A stretch of DNA of 64,000 nucleotides from Sphingomonadales bacterium. Lineage in GTDB: Bacteria; Bacteroidota; Bacteroidia; Flavobacteriales_D; Crocinitomicaceae. Below the pieces are notes generated by a model, which had not been told where the DNA came from, did not search any database, and saw nothing but the letters and a program-made list of their open reading frames with translations. A program made the position numbers and the translations under genes. Shown piece by piece: positions 9,144-18,100 of this stretch; positions within the stretch are counted from its first letter, which is position 1; every line of letters begins with the position of its first letter. The stretch lies in contig VHBC01000001.1 of NCBI GenBank assembly GCA_016872115.1, positions 124,001 to 188,000 on the forward strand, given 5' to 3'.

Positions 9144-9539
9144 TTATCCAATAAACCGCTTTTTGAATGTGGGGCTTGGCATGATGCAGCTGTCATTTTT
9201 GCCAAACCATTTATAACGGTTTCGGGCAATAAATTCATAAAAAACATCTCGTAAAAAGCGAGGAACTATCCATGCAAGCTGCGAGTAGTGCAGTGCGCCA
9301 AATAAATCACGGTAGATCCATAAAACAGCTGTGCTTTTTTGGTGCCAAACGCCAAAACGTCGGTATAAAATACTTTCGCCTTTAGCCACTTTTAGCCCTT
9401 TCTGTTCAATATGAGAAGGAAGACCTTGGTAGCTACTGAAAATAAAATGGGCCCTAGTGTCTTTTTTCAGAACGAACTGAATAAAACGGTTACACAGCAG
9501 GCATTGACCGTCATAAACAATGAGTTTTTGTGTTGACAA
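9144..9539 (-). CDS. DCC family thiol-disulfide oxidoreductase-like protein (DUF393)
   Basis: A 131-residue protein of the DCC/YuxK family. The defining D-x-x-C-x-x-C is seen as YDGQCLLCNRFIQF near residue 9, and the rest follows the family pattern (F-x-SYQG, a W-x-x-STAVLWI segment and the final Y-x-x-I-A-x-N-R-Y-K-W-F-G). The biochemical role is not established; a redox role is inferred from the CxxC. Its ATG lies two bases after the lon stop codon, so it is probably translated from the lon message. Confidence 0.88.
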   Translation of the reverse strand: MSTQKLIVYDGQCLLCNRFIQFVLKKDTRAHFIFSSYQGLPSHIEQKGLKVAKGESILYRRFGVWHQKSTAVLWIYRDLFGALHYSQLAWIVPRFLRDVFYEFIARNRYKWFGKNDSCIMPSPTFKKRFIG

Positions 9540-9541
9540 GC

Positions 9542-12001
9542 TTATTTTTTATCAGGAATACGAAGCAATTTTGCATCCTGTACTTTTTCTTTGAGTAAAG
9601 CGATGGCGAGTACTTCCGTCATTTTATCCACATAGTTGATTTTCAGGCCCTTCAAGTAGACAGGTGCGATTTCATCAACATCTTGTTTGTTTTTGCTACA
9701 CAAAATTAGCTCGGTTATTCCAGCGCGTTTGGCCGCCAAAATTTTCTCTTTGATGCCCCCAACCGGCAATACATCACCTCTGAGGGTTATTTCTCCTGTC
9801 ATTGCGAGGTTTTTCTTGACTTTTCTTTGGGTAAACAAGGAAGCCAAAGCGGTCAGCATTGTGATGCCTGCGCTCGGGCCGTCTTTAGGTGTAGCGCCTT
9901 CCGGAACATGCACATGAACATTGTAGTTTTCAATTATGGCCGCCTCGAGATCGATGAGCTCGTGGTGGCTTTTGAGGTATTCGAGTGCAATAATAGCAGA
10001 TTCTTTCATGACGTCACCTAAGTTACCAGTAAGCGACAACTTCCCGTTTCCTTTGGACAGAAGACTTTCTATAAAAAGGATGTCACCGCCAGCTGCCGTC
10101 CAAGCCAAACCGGTCACCACGCCTGCGACATCATTGTTGTCGTATTTTGTGCGCGTTCGACCTGCACCAAGGAAGCTGAATAAATCGGCTGCGCTCAGTT
10201 GCGGTTCAAAAGTTTCTTCCATGGCTATTTGACGGGCGCGGTTGCGCACCAATTTGGCTACAATTTTGTCGAGGCCACGAACACCTGATTCAAATGTGTA
10301 AGACTCAATAATTTGCTGCCAAAGTTTATTATCGAGGAGGATATCGTTATTGGTGATGCCGTGGGCCGCTATTTGCTTGGGTAGTAAATGTCTTTTGGCT
10401 ATTTCGATTTTTTCTTCTAAGGTATATCCGTTGACTTCAATGATTTCCATTCTGTCCAGCAAAGGCCCTTGTATGCTTTGCAAATTATTGGCTGTGGCAA
10501 TAAAAAGTACCTTGGAGAGGTCAAACTCTGTTTCGACGTAATTGTCATAGAAATTGCCGTTTTGCTCAGGGTCTAGAACCTCCAATAGAGCAGAGGATGG
10601 GTCGCCGTGATTGCTGCGCCCGAGTTTATCAATTTCATCTAACACAAAAACAGGATTCGCCGTTTCGGTTTTTTTCAGGTTTTGCATAATGCGGCCTGGC
10701 ATGGCGCCGATGTAGGTTTTGCGATGCCCGCGAATTTCGGCTTCATCGTGTAGACCACCCAAAGACATGCGTACATATTTGCGCCCGAGTGCTTCAGCAA
10801 TAGATTTACCTAAGGAAGTTTTACCCACCCCCGGAGGACCATAAAAACAGAGGATAGGTGCTTTCATGTTGCCTTTCAGCTTGAGAACGGCCAAGTATTC
10901 CAAAATACGTTCTTTTACTTTTTCAAGGCCAAAGTGGTCGCGTTCTAAGATAGGCCTGGCGATGTGAAGGTCTAGTTTGTCTTTGCTGTAGACATTCCAA
11001 GGAAGGTCCAATAATAAATCGAGGTAATTAAGTTGCACGGTGTATTCGGCCCCTTGCGGGTTCATTCGTTGCAATTTTTCGAGCTCTTTTTGAAAGAGTT
11101 TTGCCACGCGCTCGTCCCATTTTTTGTGTTGGGCGCGCTTTTCAAGTTCGCGGGCATCCTGAATCTGAGGGTTGTCTCCTAGTTCGTCTTGAATGGTGCG
11201 CATTTGTTGATGCAAAAAGTACTCTCGTTGTTGTTTGTCGAGGTCTTTGCGCACTTTATTTTGAATTTCATTGCGCATTTCCAAGAGCTGCGCCTCTGCG
11301 GTAAGGTGCTCCAAAACGAGCATAACACGCTTTTTAATGTCCATTTCTTCCAACATAGATTGCTTTTTAGCGACATCCGCGTTCATATTTGACGAAATGA
11401 AATTGACCAAAAAGCTTGGGCTATCAATATTGCCAATAGCAAATTGCGCCTCTGAAGGAATATTTGGACTTTCTCTAATAATTTGTAAAGCGAGGTCTTT
11501 TATGGTGTTAAACATGACCTCGAGCTCTTTGTTTGAGCTATCTACGGGCACTTCTGTGAGGATGCGAACCTTGGCTCTAAGGTAAGGTTCAGTTTGGGTT
11601 GCCTCAAGCATTTCAAAGCGACGCTTACCCTGAATAATAACTGTAGAGCTGCCATCTGGCATCTTGAGCATGCGGATGATTTGGGCCACGGTACCTATTG
11701 GATGAAGGTCATCGAAAAGAGGCGACTCCACTTCTTGGTTTTTTTGTGAGACCACACCAATAATTTTATTACCCCGGTTGGCCTCTTGAATCAGTTTGAT
11801 CGATTTATCGCGACCTACCGTTATCGGAATGACAACGCCTGGAAATAGCACGTTGTTTCGCAAGGGCAAAATTGGTAATTCTTCAGGATATTCCTGCTGA
11901 TTCATGTGGGCCTCTTCTTCAGCGGTGATTAGCGGAATGAATTCTGCATCGGCATCGTAGCCAGATAAACCAAAAAGTCCTTGGTCAAAAATGTTGTTCA
12001 T
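9542..12001 (-). CDS. lon: ATP-dependent Lon protease
   Basis: Cytoplasmic AAA+ serine protease that degrades misfolded and regulatory proteins. The 819 residues contain the Lon substrate-binding domain (LPILPLRNNVLFPGVVIP), a long coiled-coil, Walker A GPPGVGKTSLGKS (about residue 384), Walker B FVLDEIDKLG, and the C-terminal protease domain with PKDGPSAG (catalytic Ser near 707) and GEITLRGDVLPVGGIKEK (catalytic Lys near 750). The N-terminus has a ~40-residue acidic extension, common in Bacteroidota. Nothing is missing. The DCC gene follows directly. Confidence 0.98.
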   Translation of the reverse strand: MNNIFDQGLFGLSGYDADAEFIPLITAEEEAHMNQQEYPEELPILPLRNNVLFPGVVIPITVGRDKSIKLIQEANRGNKIIGVVSQKNQEVESPLFDDLHPIGTVAQIIRMLKMPDGSSTVIIQGKRRFEMLEATQTEPYLRAKVRILTEVPVDSSNKELEVMFNTIKDLALQIIRESPNIPSEAQFAIGNIDSPSFLVNFISSNMNADVAKKQSMLEEMDIKKRVMLVLEHLTAEAQLLEMRNEIQNKVRKDLDKQQREYFLHQQMRTIQDELGDNPQIQDARELEKRAQHKKWDERVAKLFQKELEKLQRMNPQGAEYTVQLNYLDLLLDLPWNVYSKDKLDLHIARPILERDHFGLEKVKERILEYLAVLKLKGNMKAPILCFYGPPGVGKTSLGKSIAEALGRKYVRMSLGGLHDEAEIRGHRKTYIGAMPGRIMQNLKKTETANPVFVLDEIDKLGRSNHGDPSSALLEVLDPEQNGNFYDNYVETEFDLSKVLFIATANNLQSIQGPLLDRMEIIEVNGYTLEEKIEIAKRHLLPKQIAAHGITNNDILLDNKLWQQIIESYTFESGVRGLDKIVAKLVRNRARQIAMEETFEPQLSAADLFSFLGAGRTRTKYDNNDVAGVVTGLAWTAAGGDILFIESLLSKGNGKLSLTGNLGDVMKESAIIALEYLKSHHELIDLEAAIIENYNVHVHVPEGATPKDGPSAGITMLTALASLFTQRKVKKNLAMTGEITLRGDVLPVGGIKEKILAAKRAGITELILCSKNKQDVDEIAPVYLKGLKINYVDKMTEVLAIALLKEKVQDAKLLRIPDKK

Positions 12002-12066
12002 TGGTAAAATTATTTCGCGCTACATTGGTCAAGATGTGTGCCAAAACGACATCTACTGCTAAAAAG

Positions 12067-13194
12067 TCAGTTATTGGCTAAATGATCAAAAATTTGGGCG
12101 TCTAGTTCGGTAAATTCTTGGTTTCTTCTTGCCATCATGGCAGCCGCAGCTGCTTTTGCTTTTTGTAATTCAAATAAAACTTTTTGCCCGTCTGACAGCC
12201 ATTGGAAAGAACCAATGACTTTTTCGGGAAAACCACTGCAGAGAATATTGCTACTGACTCCAACAACACTAGCGGTGTTGAATTGTACATTAATGGCCGT
12301 TTTGCTGTGGTCTCCCATGGTGAGCCCCATAAATAATTCACTGGTTTGAACTTGGGCTCGCGTTTCATAAGAATAGGTGCTTACCTTTCCGTAGTTGTTC
12401 TTTAGGTTGGAGCAGTTGGTGTCTGCACCTAAATTGCACCATTCACCAATAAGCGCATTGCCGATAAATCCGTCGTGTCCTTTGTTGGTATGTCCCTGAA
12501 AAATAGAGTTGCTTACTTCACCACCAATTCGGCATTCGGGCCCGATGGTGGTGGCGCCATAAATTTTGGCACCCATCTTAATAACGGCGCCATCCAAAAT
12601 AGCCAGAGGCCCCCTGAGCATACTGCCTTCCATTATTTCTACATTCTTACCAACATAGATAGGGCCTGTGCTTGTATTGAGTGTAGCACCTTCAATTCGA
12701 GCACCCTCTGAAATAAAAAGTTCTGATGCAGCGCCGATTAATAGGTTTGAAGCGGAGAGCGTTTGTGATTTTTTCGCTTTTGTGTATAATTCAAAATCGC
12801 GACGCGATACAATATCATTCTTCAAAAATAAATCCCAGCGGTTTTCCAAGACGAGTAATTCCGAAGCGGTGTATTCCAGAAGGTTAGATCCACTGCCGTT
12901 TTGAGCCAAACGGATTCCTTTATAAGCCAATGCTTCATTTGGGCCTAATTGTTGGACAGCCAATGCTAGTTGTGGATTTGGAATGATCTGTGCGTTGATC
13001 CAAAGTCCGTCAATTGCTTTGAATTTAGCCTGAAGGTAGTTTTCTGTTTGATAACCAATTTTTGCGTTAGGCAAAAGATGCTTCCACCTTTCCGCATTGG
13101 TGAATAGACCACAACGCAACTCAGCCAAAGGACGTGTGAGCGTGAGTGGCGCAAAGCGCAAGTGTAGTTGGTTATCAGAGAGCAGAATATTCAT
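12067..13194 (-). CDS. GlmU-like sugar nucleotidyltransferase/acyltransferase homologue
   Basis: A member of the Bacteroidota GlmU-family group. The N-terminal half resembles a degenerate nucleotidyltransferase (MNILLSDNQLHLRFAPLTLTRPLAELR). The C-terminal half, about residues 150-340, is a left-handed beta-helix with hexapeptide repeats, including LIGEWCNLGADTNCSNLKNN. The start is set at the ATG 13192-13194 because MNILL opens the fold; the frame to 13218 adds eight residues. The gene overlaps the end of the symporter gene by 20 bases, so the pair is probably co-transcribed. The usual G-x-G-T-R-M nucleotide loop of GlmU is absent, so it may not make UDP-GlcNAc; the function is not settled. 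Confidence 0.8.
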   Translation of the reverse strand: MNILLSDNQLHLRFAPLTLTRPLAELRCGLFTNAERWKHLLPNAKIGYQTENYLQAKFKAIDGLWINAQIIPNPQLALAVQQLGPNEALAYKGIRLAQNGSGSNLLEYTASELLVLENRWDLFLKNDIVSRRDFELYTKAKKSQTLSASNLLIGAASELFISEGARIEGATLNTSTGPIYVGKNVEIMEGSMLRGPLAILDGAVIKMGAKIYGATTIGPECRIGGEVSNSIFQGHTNKGHDGFIGNALIGEWCNLGADTNCSNLKNNYGKVSTYSYETRAQVQTSELFMGLTMGDHSKTAINVQFNTASVVGVSSNILCSGFPEKVIGSFQWLSDGQKVLFELQKAKAAAAAMMARRNQEFTELDAQIFDHLANN

Positions 13195-14647
13195 TAGGTT
13201 GGTGTTTGGTGGAAACAAAGCTACTCAAGAAGAGCAAAAGAAAAGTGAGTAAGCCGTTAATCAAAAGCATTTCGTTGCCAAATTGATAGCCTTTCCATAT
13301 GAGATCGGCGTTTTTACTGAGCCAATAACAGCAGAGCGGGGCAGCGAGTACAATGAATGGGATGGCTTTGGACGCGGGCTGTTTATTGGTCAAAATGCCA
13401 AAGGTAAATAAACCGAGCAAAGGCCCATAAGTATAGCCGGCAATTAAGAAAATTAAATTAACAATGCTTTTATCGTTGTACCATTTAAACAAAAAGACCA
13501 GCAGCGTAAACAATAAGGCGAAACAAAGGTGCACGATTTTTTTGATGCGCATGCGCTCGGATTCGGGGAGGTCTTTGCGCTCAAAACCGATGATGTCCAG
13601 GCAAAATGAAGCTGTTAAGGCTGTAATTGCGCCATCCACGGATGGGAACAACGCGGAAATAAGGCCAATGATGAAAATAATAAAGACACCACTCGGCAAA
13701 TAGGTCTGGATGATTTTTGCGAAGAGGTCGTCAGGCGCAATTTCGAGGCCGTTTTGAATGGCAAAATAACTTAAAATACTACCTAATACTAGAAACAAAG
13801 CGTTGACAATAAGTAAAGTAAAACTGAAAACCACCATGTTTTTTTGCGCGTCTTTTAGTGTTTTAACGCTGATGTTTTTTTGCATCATTTCTTGATCAAG
13901 ACCGGTCATGGCAATAGTGATGAAAGCGCCGCCGATGAAATGTTTCCAAAAATAATCTGCTTTAGACGGATTCCATACAGTCAGTTGGGTAAGATGTTGC
14001 TTTTCTAAAGACTGCCAAAGTTGTCCCCAAGACAAATCTAATTTTTGCTGCAATGAGATAATACACACCACAAGTGCCAGCAACATAAAGAAGGTTTGTA
14101 AGGTGTCGGTCCAGACGATTGTTTTAACACCACCTTTGAGCGTGTAGGCTAAAATCATAAGGACGATCAATAGGGTTGAGTGCCAAAATTGCAAGCCAAT
14201 AGGTTCAAAAACAAAAATTTGCAAGACATTGATAACTAGGTATAAACGCACTGTAGCGCCGAGAGTACGAGATAAAATAAAATAACCCGCACCCCATTTA
14301 TAAGCATTTAAGCCCAAACGCAACTCGAGGTATCGATAGATTGAACTGAGATTGTGCTTGTAATAAAGCGGTAAAAGCACAAATGCGACTACAAAATAGC
14401 CAGCAAAAAATCCCAGAACCAATTGGTAATAGTGCCATGCACTTATGCTAACTGCGCCTGGTACTGAAACAAAAGTAACGCCTGATAGCGAAGTGCCGAT
14501 CATGCCAAAGGCCACTAAAAACCAAGGGCTTTTTTTGTCGCCGGTAAAAAAACTATGGCTACTGGCGTTCTTAGAGCTAAAGTATGCGATGGCTAAGAGC
14601 AGTATAAAATAGAACAACAGGATAAGTGGCAATAGGACTTGATTCAT
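13175..14647 (-). CDS. Sodium:solute symporter (SSS family)
   Basis: A 490-residue membrane protein with about 13 hydrophobic segments. It shows the SSS-family signatures: the GTSLSGVTFVSVPGAV region near residue 52, the GGVKTIVWTDTLQTFFML segment near 165, and the motif SALFPSVDGAITALTASF near 330. The substrate (sugar, amino acid, vitamin or other) cannot be read from sequence. It is followed directly by the GlmU-like gene and is not linked to the galactan operon 15 kb away. Confidence 0.9.
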   Translation of the reverse strand: MNQVLLPLILLFYFILLLAIAYFSSKNASSHSFFTGDKKSPWFLVAFGMIGTSLSGVTFVSVPGAVSISAWHYYQLVLGFFAGYFVVAFVLLPLYYKHNLSSIYRYLELRLGLNAYKWGAGYFILSRTLGATVRLYLVINVLQIFVFEPIGLQFWHSTLLIVLMILAYTLKGGVKTIVWTDTLQTFFMLLALVVCIISLQQKLDLSWGQLWQSLEKQHLTQLTVWNPSKADYFWKHFIGGAFITIAMTGLDQEMMQKNISVKTLKDAQKNMVVFSFTLLIVNALFLVLGSILSYFAIQNGLEIAPDDLFAKIIQTYLPSGVFIIFIIGLISALFPSVDGAITALTASFCLDIIGFERKDLPESERMRIKKIVHLCFALLFTLLVFLFKWYNDKSIVNLIFLIAGYTYGPLLGLFTFGILTNKQPASKAIPFIVLAAPLCCYWLSKNADLIWKGYQFGNEMLLINGLLTFLLLFLSSFVSTKHQPNEYSAL

Positions 14648-14670
14648 AAGGTAAAAATAAGCTAAAGCAC

Positions 14671-14678
14671 TATATTTG
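14671..14678 (+). promoter_or_regulatory. -7 promoter element
   Basis: TATATTTG matches TAnnTTTG and lies 17 bases before the ATG at 14696. It serves the small anchored-protein gene. Confidence 0.4.
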
Positions 14679-14695
14679 CCTCAAAAAAAATACGT

Positions 14696-15220
14696 ATGGA
14701 ACTCATTTTTGTAGTCATTTCATTTCTAATTGCGCTTTTAGCCATTGTAGCGGTGGTATATTTATTTGTTAAGCGCCAGCACGATGCGAGTCTTATAGGT
14801 TTGCAAACAGAATTAAGTACCCAGCGTCAAAACTATTTTTTACCGAGTAAACTAGAGGCCTATCAACGTTGTATATTATTACTAGACCGCATTGCACCTG
14901 CAAATTTAACCTTGCGTACCTTGCAGGTAACGCAAAATGCACGCACCCAACAGACGCTTTTAATTAAAACAGTCCGAGACGAATTCGAACACAACATTGC
15001 ACAGCAGTTGTTTATTTCTCCTACGGGTTGGCAAATGCTAGTGCAGGCTAAAGAGGAAGTAATCCGCGTAATCAATATTGCGGCAAATACATTAGATGCA
15101 GATGCAAGTGCCACTGAATTGGCGGCAAAAATTTTAGAAATAGCTGCGCAAGTAACACCTTTTCCGACAGAGATTTGCCGAGCTTATTTGCAAGAAGAAT
15201 TTCAAAGATTTAGCGCTTAA
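14696..15220 (+). CDS. Membrane-anchored protein of unknown function
   Basis: A 174-residue protein with one N-terminal membrane helix (about residues 3-24) and a soluble, mostly helical body. It resembles conserved Bacteroidota hypothetical proteins that share PSKLEAYQRCILLLDRI (about residues 52-68) and a C-terminal Y-L-Q-E-E-F-Q segment, but I cannot name a characterised family. The orientation is N-terminal anchor with a helical domain probably in the cytoplasm. It stands alone between the divergent symporter and the convergent DedA gene, with its own -7 element. Confidence 0.7.
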   Translation: MELIFVVISFLIALLAIVAVVYLFVKRQHDASLIGLQTELSTQRQNYFLPSKLEAYQRCILLLDRIAPANLTLRTLQVTQNARTQQTLLIKTVRDEFEHNIAQQLFISPTGWQMLVQAKEEVIRVINIAANTLDADASATELAAKILEIAAQVTPFPTEICRAYLQEEFQRFSA

Positions 15221-15229
15221 TGAAGCCTT

Positions 15230-15901
15230 TTATGAACCTTTTTTGAATTTTTCATTCAACATTGCAACCAGCATCGGCAATAGAGAGAGACCTATAATGC
15301 CAAAGATAACGGTTTCAAAATTTTGCCTCACAATAGGTAAGTTCCCGAAAAAGAAACCGAGCAGGATGAGGCCAAGAACCCAGCAAATACCGCCAATAAT
15401 ATTGTATTTGAGGAAAATTGGATAACGCATGTTTGCCAAGCCTGCCGTAAATGGTGCAAAGGTGCGCACAATAGGCACAAAGCGCGCAATGATGATTGTT
15501 TTGGAGCCGTGCTTTTCGAAAAAAGATTGTGTTTGTGCAAGGTGCTTGTCTTTAAGTAATTGATAGCGGCCTATTTTCATTTTGGCCAATTGCTGTCCAT
15601 ATTTATGACCTATCCAAAAGTTGAGTGCATCACCTAAAATTGCTGCTGCTATCAGTAAAGCCAGCACGACAAATAAATTCAACTGGGCTAATTCATTTTC
15701 AATTTGAACACCTGCACAAAAAGATCCTGCTGCAAAAAGCAAAGAGTCTCCCGGCAAGAAGGGCATGACAACCAAGCCTGTTTCTACAAAAACGATTAAA
15801 AATAAAATGGCATAAACCCACAAGCCATAATCCTGAATGAGCAGTAATAAATAATTATCAATATGAAGAATAAAATCGATCATGTTGTGCATGGTGCTCA
15901 T
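15230..15901 (-). CDS. DedA family membrane protein
   Basis: A 223-residue inner-membrane protein of the DedA (SNARE-associated/VTT) family, members of which act in undecaprenyl-phosphate and phospholipid flipping and membrane homeostasis. Signatures are FVETGLVVMPFLPGDSLLF (about residues 39-57), the conserved G-D-x-x-N-F-W-I-G-H-K-Y-G segment near 90, and FVPIVRTFAPFTAGLANM near 145-162, which carries the conserved re-entrant-loop arginine. The start could also be the ATG six codons in. The rhodanese gene ends one base upstream, so the two form one transcription unit. Confidence 0.93.
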   Translation of the reverse strand: MSTMHNMIDFILHIDNYLLLLIQDYGLWVYAILFLIVFVETGLVVMPFLPGDSLLFAAGSFCAGVQIENELAQLNLFVVLALLIAAAILGDALNFWIGHKYGQQLAKMKIGRYQLLKDKHLAQTQSFFEKHGSKTIIIARFVPIVRTFAPFTAGLANMRYPIFLKYNIIGGICWVLGLILLGFFFGNLPIVRQNFETVIFGIIGLSLLPMLVAMLNEKFKKGS

Positions 15902-16219
15902 TTACTGACAAGTGATTTGAGGTGCATTTTGGGAAATCAAGGCATTGATACCGCCATCCAAAACACAAATATTCGTCGCGTTGAATTCAGTTTCAATAAA
16001 GTTAGCAAGCGCTTCTGCACGCTTTCCAGACTGACACATTAAAATGATTTGCTCGTAAGAATGGAGCGAAGGATATTTTGCTGCGAATGAGGCCATCGGA
16101 ATCGCCAAGCAATCAATTTTGCAATTAAGCAGTTCATAGGGCTCACGGATATCGACAAGCAAACATTGAGTAGATTCTTGGAGCGCTATTAGAGCAGCCT
16201 CTGGACTGAGTATTTTCAT
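15902..16219 (-). CDS. Rhodanese-like domain protein
   Basis: A single-domain rhodanese of 105 residues from the ATG at 16217-16219. The catalytic loop is CQSGKRA, with the active cysteine and the basic residues that shape the loop. LLVDIREPYELLNCKI is the typical N-terminal CDC25/rhodanese signature. It has no signal peptide. Likely role is sulfur transfer or thiol chemistry in the cytoplasm; the partner is unknown. A TATCTTTG element at 16238-16245 precedes it and dedA follows without a gap. Confidence 0.9.
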   Translation of the reverse strand: MKILSPEAALIALQESTQCLLVDIREPYELLNCKIDCLAIPMASFAAKYPSLHSYEQIILMCQSGKRAEALANFIETEFNATNICVLDGGINALISQNAPQITCQ

Positions 16220-16237
16220 TATTGAGCGTATTTTAAG

Positions 16238-16245
16238 CAAAGATA
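16238..16245 (-). promoter_or_regulatory. -7 promoter element of rhodanese-dedA unit
   Basis: TATCTTTG on the minus strand, 18 bases before the rhodanese ATG, in the short gap after comEC. It matches TAnnTTTG. Confidence 0.4.
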
Positions 16246-16255
16246 AAAGACTTGG

Positions 16256-18091
16256 TCAAAAGCATTCGATTTTTTGACTTTGCTTTTTGGCATTTATTCG
16301 AAGTTTGAAATCTTTGTGATTGACAATGTGAATTTTAATATTGGGTAAGAAAAAATGATAAGTACCTGGCATGATTTGCTGGTATGTGAGTTGGCAATTT
16401 TGCCCGATTCGCAGCGCTTCTAGAAAAAACGCCACTTTTTTCTTTGGTTGAATCCCTATGGCCAAAGCGCGGTTACCACATTTGTATAAAATTAGTTTTT
16501 CATGATTTAAATAAAATACCCTTTCATTGTAAAAAAGCATTTGTTTCTGGAGTGACATCCATAGTAAACAAAATAAAAACCCGGATTTCAGCCAGTATGT
16601 TCGGATCGTAAATAAATTGTAAAACCAAAAATAAGTCAGCAACCAAAACAGCGCCACCCACCAAAATGGCACCTCAATTCCTTTTGCAAGCGCTCCGGGC
16701 GCCTCGCTAAAAATGCGCATGATCCAAAGCATGAGTTCTATGGCGTATTGCAGTAGTTTAGCGCTCAGTGTATCGATTATCGGGAGGTATTGTAAAACTG
16801 GAAAGAACATGCCGACAATTAAAATAAGACTTGAAAGGCTCATCAAGAGCAGATTAGCAATTTGGGCGTAGTTGGGGTAAACATGAAAATGATACAAACT
16901 GAGCGGTAGGGTGGTGAGTGTTGCAGCGAGCCCGAGCGCAGTTCCCGTCCATAAAGATTGCAGCCAAGCCCAACGAAAAGTGCACCATGCTAAAATAAGG
17001 TCGTAATATAAGTAGATGCCGAGCATTGCTAAATAGGAAAGCTGAAAACCAAGATCGTATAAATAACTAGGGTCAAAAACTAACAAACAAAATGCGGAGA
17101 AAAATAGTCCCGATAAATTACCCATTTGTCTTCCAGAAAACTGACTAAACAATAACACGCTGTACATGAAAACACTCCGCAGCACCGAAGCCGACATTCC
17201 GGTTAAAAAAGCATAATACCATATGACGAACAACACCAATAGTAAGGCTTGCTTCCTACTGATCCAGTTCGCTAATAAACCCAGTAATTTGAGAAGGGCT
17301 ATAATTAAAAGTCCAATATGCATTCCTGAAACAGCCAAAATATGCATCGAGCCTGTGGCCAGAAAATAAGTCCGCAATCGATTGTCGATTCCGTCTCGTT
17401 CCCCTAAAATGAGTGCTCTTCCAACAGCCTCAGCATCGGCATGCATTCCTTTTTTGAATAATGTTGAAAGTTGTTGCCTAAAGCCAAATAATTTTTCAGA
17501 CCATGAATGCTTTTGCGGGCTTTTGATTGCGATTATTTGGTTTTGGGCAACAAACGCACGGTGTCCAATTCCCTGCAACTCGTAAAAGCGTTCTTGGTCA
17601 AAAGCCCCAGGGTAGCTTTCGTTTTGTATTCGTTGGGGAAGACAACGCAAAAGGTAATAGCCACGAGCTTGCAATTTTTCTTCTGTACGCACATAACAAA
17701 GTAGGGGTAGTGTTATTTTTTGCTTGTCTTGCGTGAAATAAAAAACACCTTTACATTTTTTAAGCTCCCCTTTAGGGTCTATTTCTTTGATTTCAAATAC
17801 CCCATTTATTTCTTGTTGAAACCGCAAAGCTTTCAATACGCAGAAATCATGCTGATTGAAGAACTGACAAAAAAAACCGAGGGCCAAAAACGACATGTAG
17901 ACACCTATTTGCCTGGTCTGTTGAGGGAACAAGAAAAGAAGGCCCAGCGAACTTAAAAAGGAGCAAAAATACAGAGTGGTATCCGTAAAATTACGGTAGT
18001 CTGCAAGATAAATGCCAGTCATAAACGGCAATAAAAGCAGAAAGATATGCCATTGCTGCTTGGCCGCAATGACTTCGGGTGTAGGTTGCAT
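16256..18091 (-). CDS. comEC: ComEC/Rec2 family DNA-uptake channel protein
   Basis: A 611-residue polytopic membrane protein related to the competence channel ComEC. It has an N-terminal DUF4131-like region with OB-type strands, then the Competence domain with ILAVSGMHIGLLIIALLKLL (about residues 250-270) and SASVLRSVFMYSVLLFSQFSGR (near 302). The C-terminal metallo-beta-lactamase domain of full-length ComEC is missing; only a short strand-rich tail follows the last membrane helix, which is common in Bacteroidota. It lies 9 bases downstream of recQ and is probably co-transcribed. Involvement in natural transformation is inferred from family. Confidence 0.9.
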   Translation of the reverse strand: MQPTPEVIAAKQQWHIFLLLLPFMTGIYLADYRNFTDTTLYFCSFLSSLGLLFLFPQQTRQIGVYMSFLALGFFCQFFNQHDFCVLKALRFQQEINGVFEIKEIDPKGELKKCKGVFYFTQDKQKITLPLLCYVRTEEKLQARGYYLLRCLPQRIQNESYPGAFDQERFYELQGIGHRAFVAQNQIIAIKSPQKHSWSEKLFGFRQQLSTLFKKGMHADAEAVGRALILGERDGIDNRLRTYFLATGSMHILAVSGMHIGLLIIALLKLLGLLANWISRKQALLLVLFVIWYYAFLTGMSASVLRSVFMYSVLLFSQFSGRQMGNLSGLFFSAFCLLVFDPSYLYDLGFQLSYLAMLGIYLYYDLILAWCTFRWAWLQSLWTGTALGLAATLTTLPLSLYHFHVYPNYAQIANLLLMSLSSLILIVGMFFPVLQYLPIIDTLSAKLLQYAIELMLWIMRIFSEAPGALAKGIEVPFWWVALFWLLTYFWFYNLFTIRTYWLKSGFLFCLLWMSLQKQMLFYNERVFYLNHEKLILYKCGNRALAIGIQPKKKVAFFLEALRIGQNCQLTYQQIMPGTYHFFLPNIKIHIVNHKDFKLRINAKKQSQKIECF

Positions 18092-18100
18092 AGACAGGTC

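Noticed and set aside
13175-14647. Sodium:solute symporter as the missing galactose transporter of the galactan operon
   Set aside because: It is 15 kb away, on a separate transcription unit with a GlmU-like gene; SSS substrate cannot be read from sequence.
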